Of a stretch of DNA of 64,000 nucleotides, positions 47,508 through 60,229 are shown piece after piece. Under the pieces are notes generated by a model, which was not told where the DNA came from, ran no database searches, and worked only from the letters and a program-made list of their open reading frames with translations. The position numbers and the translations under genes were made by a program. The stretch spans positions 4,524,001 through 4,588,000 of the forward strand of contig CP136062.1 of the NCBI GenBank assembly GCA_032622095.1, read 5' to 3'. The stretch's first letter is position 1; every line of letters begins with the position of its first letter. The DNA is from Siphonodentalium dalli (lineage: Eukaryota > Mollusca > Scaphopoda > Gadilida > Siphonodentaliidae).

Positions 47508-50500
47508 GAAATCAATATAATAATAGATACTGCGTTTCTATCCATATTCTGCGTTTCTATCTCTATCCCTATACCGATTTAAGGTTGTTCCACACCGGGC
47601 GCGAGCGAGCGATTATAACTGCCGTTTTCTAACGTCGTAGCAGTTCAAAGCGCGCGATTTTTATGTCCACACCGCAAGCGACTGAAACGCTTCGTCGCGC
47701 GCGATAGTCAGGTTATTATTCTGTGTGTACGCTAATTTTCTTAAACATATTTTACACAATAAATGGGTCAATTTATACACATGTATACACACTGGTGTGC
47801 ATAAAATCAACATCTATGCCTTACACATGTTGTGTAAATTCTTACACATATATATCGTAGACAAGAATGTAAAGTTCAGTATTCCGAACTGTGGGTATAT
47901 AGTATTCATGGCAAATGGAGATTTATATGTTAAAACTTTCATGGCGTACAATGGTACGTAATATTTTGCTCTGTCATGTGTGAGTTTTCGTTTTAAATGA
48001 ACAAGCCATGGTCGTGGCGTGGTTGCACGTGATTAGTATTAACGTATTACAACAATCATATAAACAAGAGTAAGAGCAGTATTCTTCATGAAAGTTTTAA
48101 CAAATATATCCTCATATATCATTAATACAATACTCACAAGTCGGAATTCAGAACTTACATTCCTTGTCTACAATTTGTTTATTCTCGTCACTCAAAATTA
48201 CAGTAGTAAATTTTATTCCAAAACATATACTCAAACAATATCGTCGTCATGTAGCAGACTATGAAACTGAAGGCACGCAATGCGCACGATCTACATTCTT
48301 ACACAAGTGTGTGTAATAAAATGTACACATTATGTGTAGAACGGCACTTGGTCAATGTATTTGTATGTCAAACTACACATTGCTATGTGTATTAACCGGG
48401 TTTACACATTTGATGTGTAATCGTTTCTACACATTAGTTATAATAGTGCTCCCACCCGGTACTACGCGATTATTATTAGTTGATGAATGCATTGTCTCAT
48501 GTTTACCACAACGTCTTTTGGAATGAACTAGCCTCGTTATATTCTTTATCATTTCCCGTGATTATACCAAAATATAATTCACCAGCCAATGGAGCAGATT
48601 ATACGGTCCATGATTTTAGTTCTTTACAAGGAATAAACTGAATATAGTAATCTAAGGTGGAATTTCAGTCACGAAAAATAACAAAAATAAATGGTTTAAT
48701 TATTTGGTCATAGAGACATACAGTCATACAGACATACCTGCATACTTACATACATACATACAGTCATACAGACACACACAGTGATACAGACACACATGTG
48801 CCATACAGACACACATGCGTTGTACTTCGATTACTAGCCTCTCGCTAAAGTCCTCCATTATCGTGGCGACAAATCAGTGTGCCGTCATCAAATAGAAAAA
48901 TAACGGTCGTATAAACACCTATTTCAGAGCCGTCCAATTATCTCGCTGGTTTGCAACAAAGCGACAATTCGACGAAGCATTAAATCACTGCTATAATCGC
49001 CTCGTGGTCAGCGAGTCGGTCGCTTGCGGTGTGAACATAAAAATCGCGCGCTTTGAACTTCTACGGACGTTAGAAAATGGCCGTTAAAATCGCTCGCTCG
49101 CGCCCGGTGTGGAACAACTTTTAGCTAGCTGATTCACGTCCAAGTAAACTTTAACTACTAGTAACTTCGCGTACGATGACGACGAAGACCATCGCGATGA
49201 TAGCGAACACTATTATTATGACAATACATATGATCGTGATTATGGTACGTGATGATGTTTTTTGATGATGACGATGATTTATGATGATGATTATTATTAT
49301 GTCGAGAGCGAGGGCGAGGATATTACGACGGTGGTAACGACGATAAATTACAGGTGTCGTTGAAGACGATAAAGACGACGACGATGACGATGATGACGAT
49401 GATGATGATGATGATGATGATATTCTTGAAACGAATAAATATGATCACAGTCTCAGAATATATCAGACTTAATTATGCACACAACAACGTTTATAAAAAT
49501 TAAGGATATTATTTTTGCATTTCAGAAATACATTTTTATTTTCATTCTGTTGCATTCTAGGAGCCATAATTGGGGAAATCTTTCTATGATTTCAGCTTTA
49601 TTCTATTTCACTATCGGCATCTTCTGAGACACAAACGTTTCAAATGGTGATGAATTATAGTATTTTAATCATATGTTATATGGCATAGATTGTTACTAAA
49701 ACCGTACACCAAGACACTGTAAAAAAATAATCGGAAACTCGAAAATTAAATGGGCATTAAAACATGGATATGACGTCACTCAATTGTTTCGTCGCGTCCG
49801 GTTTATTTGATAATGGATGTTTACTGTCGATATCCTACATTAGTTTACAAACTACGATCCATTATTTTAATAACGGACGCTCAAAATCCAAACTAATGAA
49901 GAGTTATTTTACTGTAAACGATTTCATTTTTATATGACTTGCATGTATAATATATCTCTGATCGATATAGGCATTGAATCTCTTACTGTTAAAATTTATC
50001 AAATCTAATTCCGTTCCCAGGTGGCATGTTGTAACACCCCTCACGACAAAACCTACAATAATATAGCAATTTAAATGCAAATGTAGTCCTTCAAACTTAA
50101 CTATAGAGAACTCAATGCACAGGATCACCAAAATTAATCTCCTATTAGGAATACCGTGGGTACCAATCAGTCATTCAATTAACGGGTGGATATAGGGCCG
50201 AACACATGTTACTAACGGGTGGATAGGGTCGAACAGATGTTACTAACGGGTGGATAGGACAGAACACATGTTACTAACGGGTGGATAGGGCCGAACACAT
50301 GTTACTAACTGGTGGGTAGGGCCGAACACATGTTACTAACGGGTGGATAGGACCGAACACATGTTGCTACTCCCAGAATGCAACATATTTCAAACTTTAT
50401 ATTTATTTTCAATGCAATGGGAATAACTCTATCTTTAAGATATAGAGTTTCCCATTCCATTGAAATGATACACTTTGCACTACAATCCAGATCAAACTTT

Positions 50501-52154
50501 CAAAAACATGTCGGTAACTCAACAAAAACAACATGTTCACAGTTTATTACACCGGATAAGTTGATAATATAATGTTTTGGAGCTTCCACTTTCAAATGTA
50601 TATAATGCATATATTTTATATAATGTGATCTGGGGGTTCGGAAATTAAGTGGGCCTTTATGTCGGATAATAGCTGAAAACTGTACATTTTTAGCGACTGG
50701 AACGATATCGGACCGCTGACTCTATCAATCCATTGTCTGAGTATAGGATAATGGCTGAAAACTGTACATTATTTCAGCGAATGGATTATTTTTTTATTTT
50801 TATTTTTTTTGTTTTAACATATTTTATTTGTAGTATAATACAAAATGGATTGGGGCACAAGTTACAAAACTTAATGTATACCGGAGAGGGGCTCATTAAG
50901 TTTTGTAACTTGTGCCCCAATCCATTTTGTATTATACTACAAATAAAATATGTTTAAAAAAAAAAAATCCATTCGCTGAAATAATGTAGTTTTCAGCCAT
51001 TATCCTATACTTAATTGTAAGTTTGATGATTTATACAGTCGTTTAGTGTCGAATGTCAATTTTCTGTTGGGCGTTAACCAGCATTAGTGGGCCGTTCACT
51101 GGCGTGAAAAAAAAATATTTTCCTACTAGTATCAATTATCTATCATGGAAACGTCAACATCTGAACATTCAAAACATGATAACCGTCTGTGCGCAATCAA
51201 AAAATGATAACCATCTGTGCGCATTCAAAACATGATAACCATTTGTGCGCAATTTGTTTAATTGTCGATATTTTTTTTTCTTGCTGCCTATTTCATCGTT
51301 GATAAAATATGTTAAATTGAAAAATGTGTTCGGAAAGCCACAGGCGGCTATCTAAGTCCACTTGAGGCTATAACACTGATATTCCATGTACCGCACCCTA
51401 TTTTTTAAATATCAACATCACTTTCCAAATGTCTGATCACCCATGTATTCCTCGTGTGAAATTTATTGTTATTATATGTTATTATAATTGAATATTTTGA
51501 TGTCATATATATATTTTGTCTGTAATATCTACATATCGATTTACAAAAATAAATTGAATTGAATTGAAGGATAACTTTTCCATGATAGATAACTCTGCAA
51601 AAACACATGAAGATAATGCCAAACGATTCACTGGCAAATATTATTATGCTTTTATTATGTTAAAGTGTGATTACTTGTATACATGGGTAGTTGACAGGCA
51701 ATCAGATCCACACAATACAACTTATATTTATCATCTCTACACTGAACATTCGTCATGTAGTAAATACAGAAACTATCAAGGCATTTAACCCTTTCATTAC
51801 TAAATACTCATTGACGAATAGTTTACTAGAAAAATATATAATAAGTTGATTGTTGAACTTATTATCTGAACATTCCCCATCAATGAGTGTGAGTCTTTCT
51901 CTAATATGTGTATCAATTCGTGTCTCTGTAGTATGCTTTAGGCCAATATAAACAAATATCTTGAATTACACCACCCCCCCCCCCCCCCCCGACCCTATTT
52001 TTAGTCCCCTCCTTTTTTTTCATTTTTATTTTGGATATCTTTTATGTAAACTTTTTTCTCATGCTTTAACTGTCAAATTACATTTAACTGACCCCATTAA
52101 TCAGTCTATTTTGATCAAATTGGGCAATCTAAACCACCTTGTGTTATCTAAGAT
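47495..52154 (-). repeat. Module E, inverted copy
   Basis: Reverse complement of 21843-26518 through its whole length, with a few substitutions and repeat-number changes (for example six instead of seven units of the 31-bp minisatellite at about 50180-50368, and a shorter TATG microsatellite near 48740). It contains the second copies of the TIR element (about 47582-49120), the 270-bp palindrome (50741-51010) and the ACACAT palindromes. It ends 257 bp from the fucosyltransferase stop codon. Confidence 0.87.
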
Positions 52155-52411
52155 ATGATAAAGCTTCAATATCTATAGAACTATCAATGAACATTTATGT
52201 TAGGAATAGTATAATACAAAATAAAATTCGGCATCCCGCCTCATTTTTCTGAAAAAGTTGGATGTAAATCTAGCAATTTTTTTATAATGGCCTTAATATA
52301 TTTCTCCCTCCAGATGGATATTAGACTATTCCAATGTATTGTTTTGTAACTAAATGGGAGGATCAATTTAGGCTAGAAAGGGTGAAATGAAACCTCGAGT
52401 AAATTAGCACA
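52155..52411. other. Fucosyltransferase 3' flank
   Basis: Region immediately downstream of the minus-strand fucosyltransferase stop; presumably 3' UTR. I see no TTTATT (minus-strand AATAAA) in it; the nearest is inside module E around 52025, so the transcript may end in the repeat. Confidence 0.4.
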
Positions 52412-53511
52412 TCACTCGAATCCTATCCATCCGGGATAGAAGTAGTCCAACATATCTGAACTAAACGCCTTTCGTAGTCTCGACCCGGCTTTGGACGGAT
52501 ATCGATAATACGTCACCATTCCACCGGCCAGAAACCCAGTCCACCAGCTGAAACTACCTACGCTGGTTACAGTATGATTACACAAAGTCATTATGGCCAT
52601 ATCCACTTCCGCGGGATTATTTTTTTCTATGATATACATATTTTCCTTCATTATGTTCTTCTTCACCCAATTCTTACTATTACTAGATACTACGAACACC
52701 ATGTTTTTAAAGAACTTTTTCAGAAAGTTCGTTGCCATATCGAAATACTCTTTGGGAGCAACTAGATATCCATACGCGTGGTTAACCATATCACCGCGGC
52801 GAACATGTACTGCTACGAACGTCGTTTCAGAGGGATTATGTTTTCCCACTAATGCAGAGAACTGTTTCCTGGCCTCAGCCTGAATATTGTCGGTAAACAC
52901 AAACTGTTTTCTTATATCCTTTTCTGCGTGTCGAAAATACTTCCAAGATTGCAAATACTGTTCTAACCGGACGCTTTCTTTTCCATTGATATTAGCAATA
53001 TTCGAACTATATGAGCATGCTTGCTGTTCACTAACGACCTTGAACTTCCCACAAGGGCCCCTGCCGTCTTGTTTCTCCGCCGATAAGTTTTTGAACACTT
53101 TGTTTAGCAAACCTTTTGAGTCCACTATACAGGACATATTCTTAAGCTGACTCATTCCGTAGACAGCGGCGTAACCGAACATCCGGTTTCCAATTCCCCC
53201 CTTTTCTGTTGTGCATGTGTAATACTTCTGCGCAGTATTCGGTGTCGTACTGGGCTGCTTGTGTTCAGTAGATGTCTGTTGTGTGAGATTACTGGTCTTG
53301 CTTGTAGTTGCGGGCGCAACTTTGGATGCTAGTGGTCGCAAAGTAGAGGTGTTAGTGTTCGAAGCTGAAGCATTGCTGATAACAACTTGACTTATAACAG
53401 TACCAACTGATTTAACAGTACTCCACGGAAGTCGTATTTGATAATTATTTGTCGAGAGTGTCGTGATGGTGAAATACACAAAGACGAAGCAGACTGTGAC
53501 GATAATGAGTC
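52412..53511 (-). CDS. Alpha-1,2-fucosyltransferase-like (GT11), main exon, 5' partial
   Basis: Predicted Golgi type II membrane enzyme that transfers L-fucose from GDP-fucose to the 2-position of galactose on glycans. The open frame covers about 365 residues; numbering below starts at the GTG at 53479. The N terminus is a hydrophobic anchor (GLIIVTVCFVFVYF), then a Ser/Thr-rich stem (about 27-87) with potential N-glycosylation sites, then the catalytic domain: GGIGNRMFGYA (94-104), HVRRGD (225-230, the donor-binding motif), SVGSFSWWTGFLAGG (306-320) and FYPGWI near the end. All are hallmark GT11 motifs and the length is normal for FUT1/FUT2-like proteins. There is no ATG in frame before an upstream TGA, whereas a CTTCTATTTCAG acceptor sits just before 53511. 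The exon therefore starts there with two bases finishing a split codon, and the start codon lies in an unseen upstream exon. Confidence 0.92.
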
Positions 53512-56500
53512 CTGAAATAGAAGAGGAGGCGCATTTTCAGTGATGGTGTGGCGACAATGAGTCCTGAAACAGAATATGAGTCGTATTATCATGGTGTGGC
53601 GATAATGAGTCCTGAAACAGAAGAGGAGGCGTATTATCATTGTGTGGCGATAATGAGTCCTGACACTGGAGAGGAGGCGTATTATCAGCAATGATGTGGC
53701 GATAATGAGTCCTGAAACAGAATATGAGTCGTATTGTCATTGTGTGGCGATAATGAGTCATGACACAGGAGAGGAGTCGTAGTATCAATAATCGTGTGGC
53801 GATAATGAGTCCTGACACAGGAGAGGAGGCGTATTATCAGTAATGATGTGGCGCCAATGAGTCCTGAAACAGAATATGAGTCGTATTGTCATTGTGTGGC
53901 GATAATGAGTCCTGACACAGGAGAGGAGGCGTAGTATCAGTAATGGTGTGGCGATAATGAGTCATGAAACAGGAGAGGAGGCGTATTATCAGTAATGGTG
54001 TGGCGATAATGAGTCCTGACACATGAGAGGAGGCGTAGTATCAGTAATGGTGCGGCGATAATGAGTCCTGACACAGGAGAGGAGGCGTAGTATCAGTAAT
54101 GGTGTGGCGATAATGAGTCATGAAATAGGAGAGGAGGCGTAGTATCAGTAATGATGTGGCGATAATGAGTCCAGAAACATGAGAGGATGCGTATTATCAG
54201 TAATGGTGTGGCGATAATGAGTCATGAAACAGGAGAGGAGGCGTATTATCAGTAATGGTGTGGCGATAATGAGTCCTGACACATGAGAGGAGGCGTAGTA
54301 TCAGTAATCGTGTGGCGATAATGAGTCCTGACACAAGAGAGGAGGCGTATTATCAGTAATGATGTGGCGACAATGAGTCCTAAAACAGAATATGAGTCGT
54401 AGTATCATTGTGTGGCGATTATGAGTCATGAAACCGGAGAGGAGGCGTATTATCAGTAATTGTGTGGCGATAATGAGTCCTGACACAGGAGATGAGGCGT
54501 AGTATCAGTAATCGTGTGGCGATAATGAGTCCTGACACAGGAGAGGAGGCGTATTATCAGTAATGATGTGGCGGCAATGAGTCCTGAAACAGAATATGAG
54601 TCGAATTATCATTGTGTGGCGGTAATGAGTCCTGAAGTAGAAGAGGATGCGTATTATCAGTAATGGTGTGGCGACAATGAGTCCTGAAACAGGAGAGGAG
54701 GCGTATTATTAGTAATGGTGCGGCGATAATGAGTCATGAAACGGAAGAGGATGCGTATTATCAGTAATGGTGTGGCGACAATGAGTCCTGAAACAGGAGA
54801 GGAGGCGTAGTATCAGTAATGGTGTGGCGATAATGAGTCATGAAACAGGAGAGGATGCGTATTATCAGTAATGGTGTGGCGATAATGAGTCCTGACACAG
54901 GAGAGGAGGCGTAGTATCAGTAATCGTGTGGCGATAATGAGTCCTGACACAGGAGAGGAGGCGTATTATCAGTAATTATGTGGCGGCAATGCGTCCTGAA
55001 ACATAATATGAATCGAATTATCATTGTGTGGCGATAATGAGTCCTGAAGTAGAAGAGGATGCGTATTATCAGTAATGGTGTGGCGACAATGAGTCCTGAA
55101 ACAGGAGAGGAGGCGTATTATCAGTAATGGTGTGGCGATAATGAGTCCTGACACAGGAGAGGGGGCGTATTATCAGTAATGATATGGCGATAATGAGTCA
55201 TGAAACACAATATGAATCGTATTATCATGGTGTGGCGATAATGAGTCCAGAACAGGAGAGGAGGCGTATTATCAGTAATGGTGTGGCGATATGAGTCCTG
55301 AAACAGGATATGAGTCGTATTATATGTAATGGTGTGGCGATAGTGAGTCCTGAATAGAAGAGGATGCGTATTATCAGTAATGATGTGGCGACAACGAGTC
55401 AAGGGACAGGAGAGGAGGCGTATTATCAATAATGGTGTGGCGATAATGAGCCCAGAAACAGGAGGTGAGGCGTATTATCAGTAATGGAGTGGCGATAATG
55501 AGTCCAGAACAGGAGAGGAGGCGTATTATCAGTAATGGTGTGGCGATATGAGTCCTGAAACAGGATATGAGTCGTATTATATGTAATGGTGTGGTGAGTC
55601 CTGAATAGAAGAGGATGCGTATTATCAGTAATGGTGTGGCGGTAATGAGTCCTGAATAGAAGAGGATGCGTATTATCAGTAATGGTGTGGCGACAACGAG
55701 TCCAGGGACAGGAGAGGAGCCGTATTATCAGTAATGTTGTGACGATAATCAACCCAGAAACAGGAAAGGATGCGTATTATCAGTAATGTTGCGGCGATAA
55801 TGAGCACAGAAACAGGAGAGGATGCGTATTATCAGTAATATTGTGGCGACAATGAGTCCTGAAACAGGAGAGGAGGCGTATTATTAGTAATGGTGTGGCG
55901 ATAATGAGTCCTGAATAGGAGAGGAGGCGTATTATCAGTAATGGTGTGGCGACACTGCGTCCAGAACAGGAGAGGAGGCGTATTATCAGTAATGGTGTGG
56001 CGATATGAGTCCTGAAACAGGATATGAGTCGTATTATATGTAATGGTGTGGCGATAGTGAGTCCTGAATAGAAGAGGATGCGTATTATCAGTAATGATGT
56101 GGCGACAACGAGTCAAGGGACAGGAGAGGAGGCGTATTATCAATAATGGTGTGGCGATAATGAGCCCAGAAACAGGAGGTGAGGCGTATTATCAGTAATG
56201 GGGTGGCGATAATGAGTCCGGAAACAGGAGAGGAGGCGTATTATCAGTTATGATGTGGCGATAATGAGTCCTGAAACAGGATATGAATCGTATTATCATT
56301 GTGTGGCGATAATGAGTCCTGAAACAGGAGAGGAGGCGCATTATCAGTAATGGTGTGGCGATAATGAGTCAAGAAACAGGATATGAATCGTATTATCATT
56401 GTGTGGCGATAATGAGTCCTGAAACAGGAGAGCAGGCGCATTATCAGTAATGGTGTGGCGATAATGAGTCCTGAACAGGAGAGGAGTCGTATTATCAGTA

Positions 56501-57085
56501 ATGGTGCGGCGTTAATGAGTCATGAAACAGGATATGAATCGTATTATCATTGTGTGGCGATAATGAGTCCTGAAACAGGAGAGGATGCGTATTATCAGTA
56601 ATGGTGTGGCGTTAATGAGTCCTGAAACAGGAGAGGATGCGTATTATCAGTAATGGTGTGGCGTTAATGAGTCCTGAAACATGAGAGGAGGCTTAGTATC
56701 AGTAATGGTGTGGCGACACTGAGTCCTGAACAGGAGAGGAGGCGTATTATCAGTAATGGTGTGGCGATATGAGTCGTGAAACAGGATACGAGTCGTATTA
56801 TATGTAATGGTTTGGCGATAGTGAGTCCTGAATAGAAGAGGATGCGTATTATCAGTAATGATGTGGCGATAATGAGTCATGAAACAGGATATGAGTCGTA
56901 TTATCAGTCCTGCATAGAATAGGATGCGTATTATCAGTAATTAAGTGGCGATAGTGAGTCCAGCATATAAGAGGATGCGTATTATCAGTAGTGGTGTGGC
57001 GATAATGAGTCCTGAATAGAAGAGGATGCGTATTATCAGTAATGATGTGGCGATAGTGAGTCCTGAATAGGAGAGGAGGCTTATT
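53500..57085 (-). repeat. About 51-bp minisatellite carrying a splice acceptor in every unit
   Basis: About 70 tandem units of 48-52 bp. On the plus strand the long form reads GATAATGAGTCCTGAAACAG, GAGAGGAGGCGTATTATCAG, TAATGGTGTGGC; a shorter form has AATATGAGTCGTATTATCATTG. On the minus strand each unit reads CCTCCTCTCCTGTTTCAG then GACTCATTATCGCCACACC, which matches the acceptor and first 16 or so bases of the fucosyltransferase exon (GACTCATTATCGTCACA). It fills the 3' part of that gene's last intron. The many ORFs of 60-108 codons on the minus strand (such as 55121-55429 and 55426-55752) are read-throughs of the repeat. Confidence 0.9.
53512..53530 (-). promoter_or_regulatory. Splice acceptor of the fucosyltransferase exon
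   Basis: On the minus strand a pyrimidine tract CCTCCTCTTCTATTTCAG precedes the exon base at 53511. It is a strong consensus 3' splice site and also the terminal copy of the minisatellite's repeated acceptor. Confidence 0.75.
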
Positions 57086-57099
57086 ACCGTAATCCAAAG

Positions 57100-57430
57100 A
57101 GCAATTTAATCCAAGATGGCCGCTGGCGGGAATGTTTTTCAACGAAATTCGGAAAACAAATTATGTCTCCCCTCCAGTGTCACCCAAAATATCCATATGA
57201 AGTTTGGTGATGATCAGATGAGCAACGTGGTCTGTAGGTTGTGCCAAATGTTTTAGACATGCCAAGAGTAAAATCTAAGATGGCTGCCGGCGGCCATAGT
57301 TTCATCGAAATGTTTTCATATTCAATTTCGAAATAAAAAAAATGGGTCCCATCTAGAGGTCACCCCAAATATCCGTATGAAGTGTGTTAACGATCGGATG
57401 AGAGATGACCTGTAGGGTGTCCGATACATG
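57100..57430 (-). repeat. CATCTTGGATTT-family fragment, inverted
   Basis: Contains ATCCAAGATGGCCGCTGGCGG, GTTTGGTGATGATCAGATGAG, AAATCTAAGATGGCTGCC and GGATGAGAGATGACCTGTAGG, about two decayed units in reverse orientation, adjoining the minisatellite. Confidence 0.65.
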
Positions 57431-57598
57431 GTTATCAGAAATTCCCAAAAAGTTGGCATTGAGTTAATCGTAAAATTGGTAGACCGCACTACTCGATCTC
57501 CAAACAATGATAGTGTCAGCTCGTTACATCAGGGTCAGGAGATTTTGTGTCCACAAGCGACTAATTCTATTGTATTATGCGTCTTTATTATAAACCCT

Positions 57599-57672
57599 GT
57601 GCCAATGCATTCTCTTATAAATGTGAGTCGACCATAGGTCGCTTCGCATATATAAGCGAATGCATTGGCCTA
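57599..57672. repeat. 74-bp imperfect hairpin (CCAATGCATT arms)
   Basis: GCCAATGCATTCTCTTATA is mirrored by TATATAAGCGAATGCATTGGC. It is related to hairpins at 34542-34616, 39500-39574 and 45029-45097, but here it stands alone without recognisable element ends. Confidence 0.7.
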
Positions 57673-57984
57673 GCAAATTTTATATTATTTTTTATAATTT
57701 TTTTTAAAAATGTAAGAAAAAATGACAAAAATGATAAAAGCAATTGTTAAAGAATGTGAGAAAACTGAGATGCCAAGGCAAAGCGGCCGCATATCATTTA
57801 TCCCACGGGTGGCTACATTGTATACATATTGGAAGGGAAAACTCGCGATGGCTATAAATAGATATGACAGTACTGCATAATTATATTCAATCACGTATAC
57901 TACAGTACATGCGGAGCGATATGGAAATCAGGAACTCAATTTGCCAGCTTCTATTCCTCACTTCACTAATTGTCAACTGAGATA
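57673..57984. promoter_or_regulatory. Spacer with TATA-like box before a small ORF
   Basis: AT-rich DNA with GGCTATAAATAG at 57851-57862, about 120 bp upstream of the ATG at 57985. This is a plausible core promoter, but only by position and sequence. Confidence 0.25.
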
Positions 57985-58242
57985 ATGCCTTTGTTTGTCC
58001 TAAATGGGCGAGTATATGCTAAGGCATTGGAACAATGCCAATCGAGATTGAGGGAGGAACTATTTCGTCTGGCGTCAGGTCACATGGGTAATCACACGGA
58101 CAGCAAACAGGCTTTTTGTGATAGCATTCGCCACAGCTCGGTCGACAATTATTTAGCGTCCCATCCTCCCACCCAGTATTCCTCCCTCCGTTTTGGGAGG
58201 AGGCATCCCTTTGTGGTTGAGATAATCGATGTTTTAGGATGA
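57985..58242 (+). CDS. Hypothetical 85-residue ORF
   Basis: ATG-initiated frame ending TAG. The N-terminal half is hydrophobic then amphipathic (VYAKALEQCQSRLREELFRL), the rest is His/Ser/Arg-rich, with no motif I recognise. Composition is more protein-like than that of most frames here, but it has no neighbour or splice evidence. It could be a single small gene, an exon or chance. Confidence 0.25.
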   Translation: MPLFVLNGRVYAKALEQCQSRLREELFRLASGHMGNHTDSKQAFCDSIRHSSVDNYLASHPPTQYSSLRFGRRHPFVVEIIDVLG

Positions 58243-59231
58243 ACTTGACTGTACCACATCGATCGCATAGAAAAAACTGTAACCTTTTCGTCGATTAACT
58301 GTAACCGTTAGTCGATATCGAAATTTGGTTTTTGTCAATATTATAATTTACATCGGCAGATAACGCACCATATAAGGCATTGGTGTATGTGCACACGATG
58401 CCTGTGGTGTGCCTTAGTATGAATATGTACAAAAACCTCCTTGTTACAATGCATGGGTGTATTCGTCAATGCTGCATGTTTCTGTTTATTAGCGTATCCA
58501 GGATATCATAAATAGGGATTTTGATACACCACAATTGATCTTTCCACAGCTGTGAAGCAAATCACTATTAGCAGATATTTTCGACCAATCAGCGATTGAC
58601 CTGCAATGCAAATTATGATGCATCTTTCTTCACATTAATTTTGCATACGTTCAGTGTTGAATTGCCTATATTCAAAACTGTTTTGTTGCCAAGGGCAATT
58701 TATTCATGGTCATAAGAATGTTTTTCACTCTGCATGTGTCTTGTCATAATTTTCACAATTAAAGGCTAAAATGTATGTTCTCAGGTCTACATATTCTTAA
58801 AGAGTAAGAAATGTTTGTCTGTTCCCGACTCCTGGACCGATTTCAACCAAATGTGTGTGGTTCTCTGGGTACCATGGCGAATGTTATGGCGGCGTTATTT
58901 TTTGTAATTTTTTTTTAAATGTTAAAATTAAGCAGTTAGTTCTCTAAAGAAATTAAAAAATTAAATTAAAAAGTTTTTTTTTAATTCAAAATGACTATTT
59001 CTTCAAGCTCCTCCCATTAATTAATGTGTGGGGATAACTCCATTCAACTAGCCACATGGGCGCCGACCAATCAGAATGCTGGATTTAGTGATCATCACAC
59101 TTAGTATGTAAATATATCACTTTAACATATTTATTACAAGATTTCATCGAAAAATCTCATTGATAAAGTTGTCATTTAACCCGTGTTTTATGTTAAAATC
59201 CTCGAGGCGACATCTAGAACTTAGCCAACTA
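58243..59231. other. Stretch without recognisable gene
   Basis: AT-rich DNA. A repeat-like phrase at 58820-58885 (CCGACTCCTGGACCGATTTC, GGTACCATGGCGAATG) resembles dispersed invertebrate repeats. Confidence 0.4.
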
Positions 59232-59366
59232 CAGTAATGCTCTAATTAATCGACTTCTTAACCACAGCATAATTATGGGTAACTTTTCAGGATTTAGTCG
59301 GAAATATGGCTTGTTGCCTTTCATCGGAAAGCTCTCGACGAGAGTCGATTAATTAGAGCATTCCTG
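59232..59366. mobile_element. Tc1/mariner-type (pogo/Tigger-like) MITE, 135 bp
   Basis: Ends CAGTAATGCTCTAATTAAT and ATTAATTAGAGCATTCCTG are inverted, with TA immediately outside both (59230-59231 and 59367-59368), the Tc1/mariner target duplication. No coding capacity. Confidence 0.85.
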
Positions 59367-60229
59367 TATGCGGAAGGTCAATCGTTCTACTAACAACAGT
59401 GTTCACACCAGATGGTTGGTGGTGTCATACGCATCTCGACCCAGGGACGTGGCTGTAGATGGTCTGGTGTGTCCGCTTTCGAAATTCCAACTGCACCCCC
59501 TTCGAGGGTGCTGCCCTTGAACCACACCAAACTCACAAGTTTGCACCCCATGGGCTTTGATTTTTTCGATGTGCCCTCAATTGAATGAATAATATAAGGA
59601 AGTTGTAAACCACACTCGTTCGTCGTACACACCGCCAAAAAATAGCGTTATTAAAGGACTTTTTTACCAATAAAATTTAAAACAATACCAATCGTGCTTG
59701 GTATCGTTGTGATTGTTTATTGGTAATGCACTAATTTGGATAACTAAATCGGATTCTGATGAAATTCCGTTGGATGTTAACTGGATGATACGGGGACCAT
59801 CGAATCGGTTTATTTATCTTTAACACCCTTTGTTGTTTCCAAAATTTAACTTTTCAACCTACTTCCGGGTTTAGGTCCAGACAAATATCCCAAGTCTTGG
59901 GATAAATATTCTCATCTTCTGCCCGCCCCTTCGATCTGTTGAAAGAGTCCAATTTAACTTAATATGACTAAATATTCCCCAACTAATATAAGGGGCAAAT
60001 TCGGTCTTATATTTGAATGAACGTACAGGTAGGAAATTATTGGACCCTGGGTCTAAATACAATACACTTTACACAGAATATTGGTTGGGAAATTTAGCTA
60101 TTAATAAATTATATATTCGAACTGACATAACCTATTTTATGAAACTTTCAACTGTTTTCGCTAAAAATCGATTGGCCTATGGAATTAATTTTGAAATCCA
60201 ATTGTTGAAAATGTGATCAAAGTGAGTGA
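59367..60229. other. Possible coding traces, unassigned
   Basis: A minus-strand 82-codon frame (59390-59638; Cys/Pro-rich, contains DTPDHLQPRPWVEMRM) and a plus-strand frame (60013-60216; contains RKLLDPGSKYNTLYTEYW) look more protein-like than average but match no family I know and have no clear splice signals. Confidence 0.25.

Noticed and set aside
49190-49430. Asp-rich coding region suggested by GAT/GAC repeats
   Set aside because: Trinucleotide microsatellite inside module E with no open frame of useful length.
53537-57142. Many minus-strand ORFs of 60-108 codons (SGLIIATPLLIIRLL, FRTHYRHTITDNTPP, FQDSLSPHHY types)
   Set aside because: They are the three reading frames of one non-coding minisatellite unit and end whenever a unit varies.
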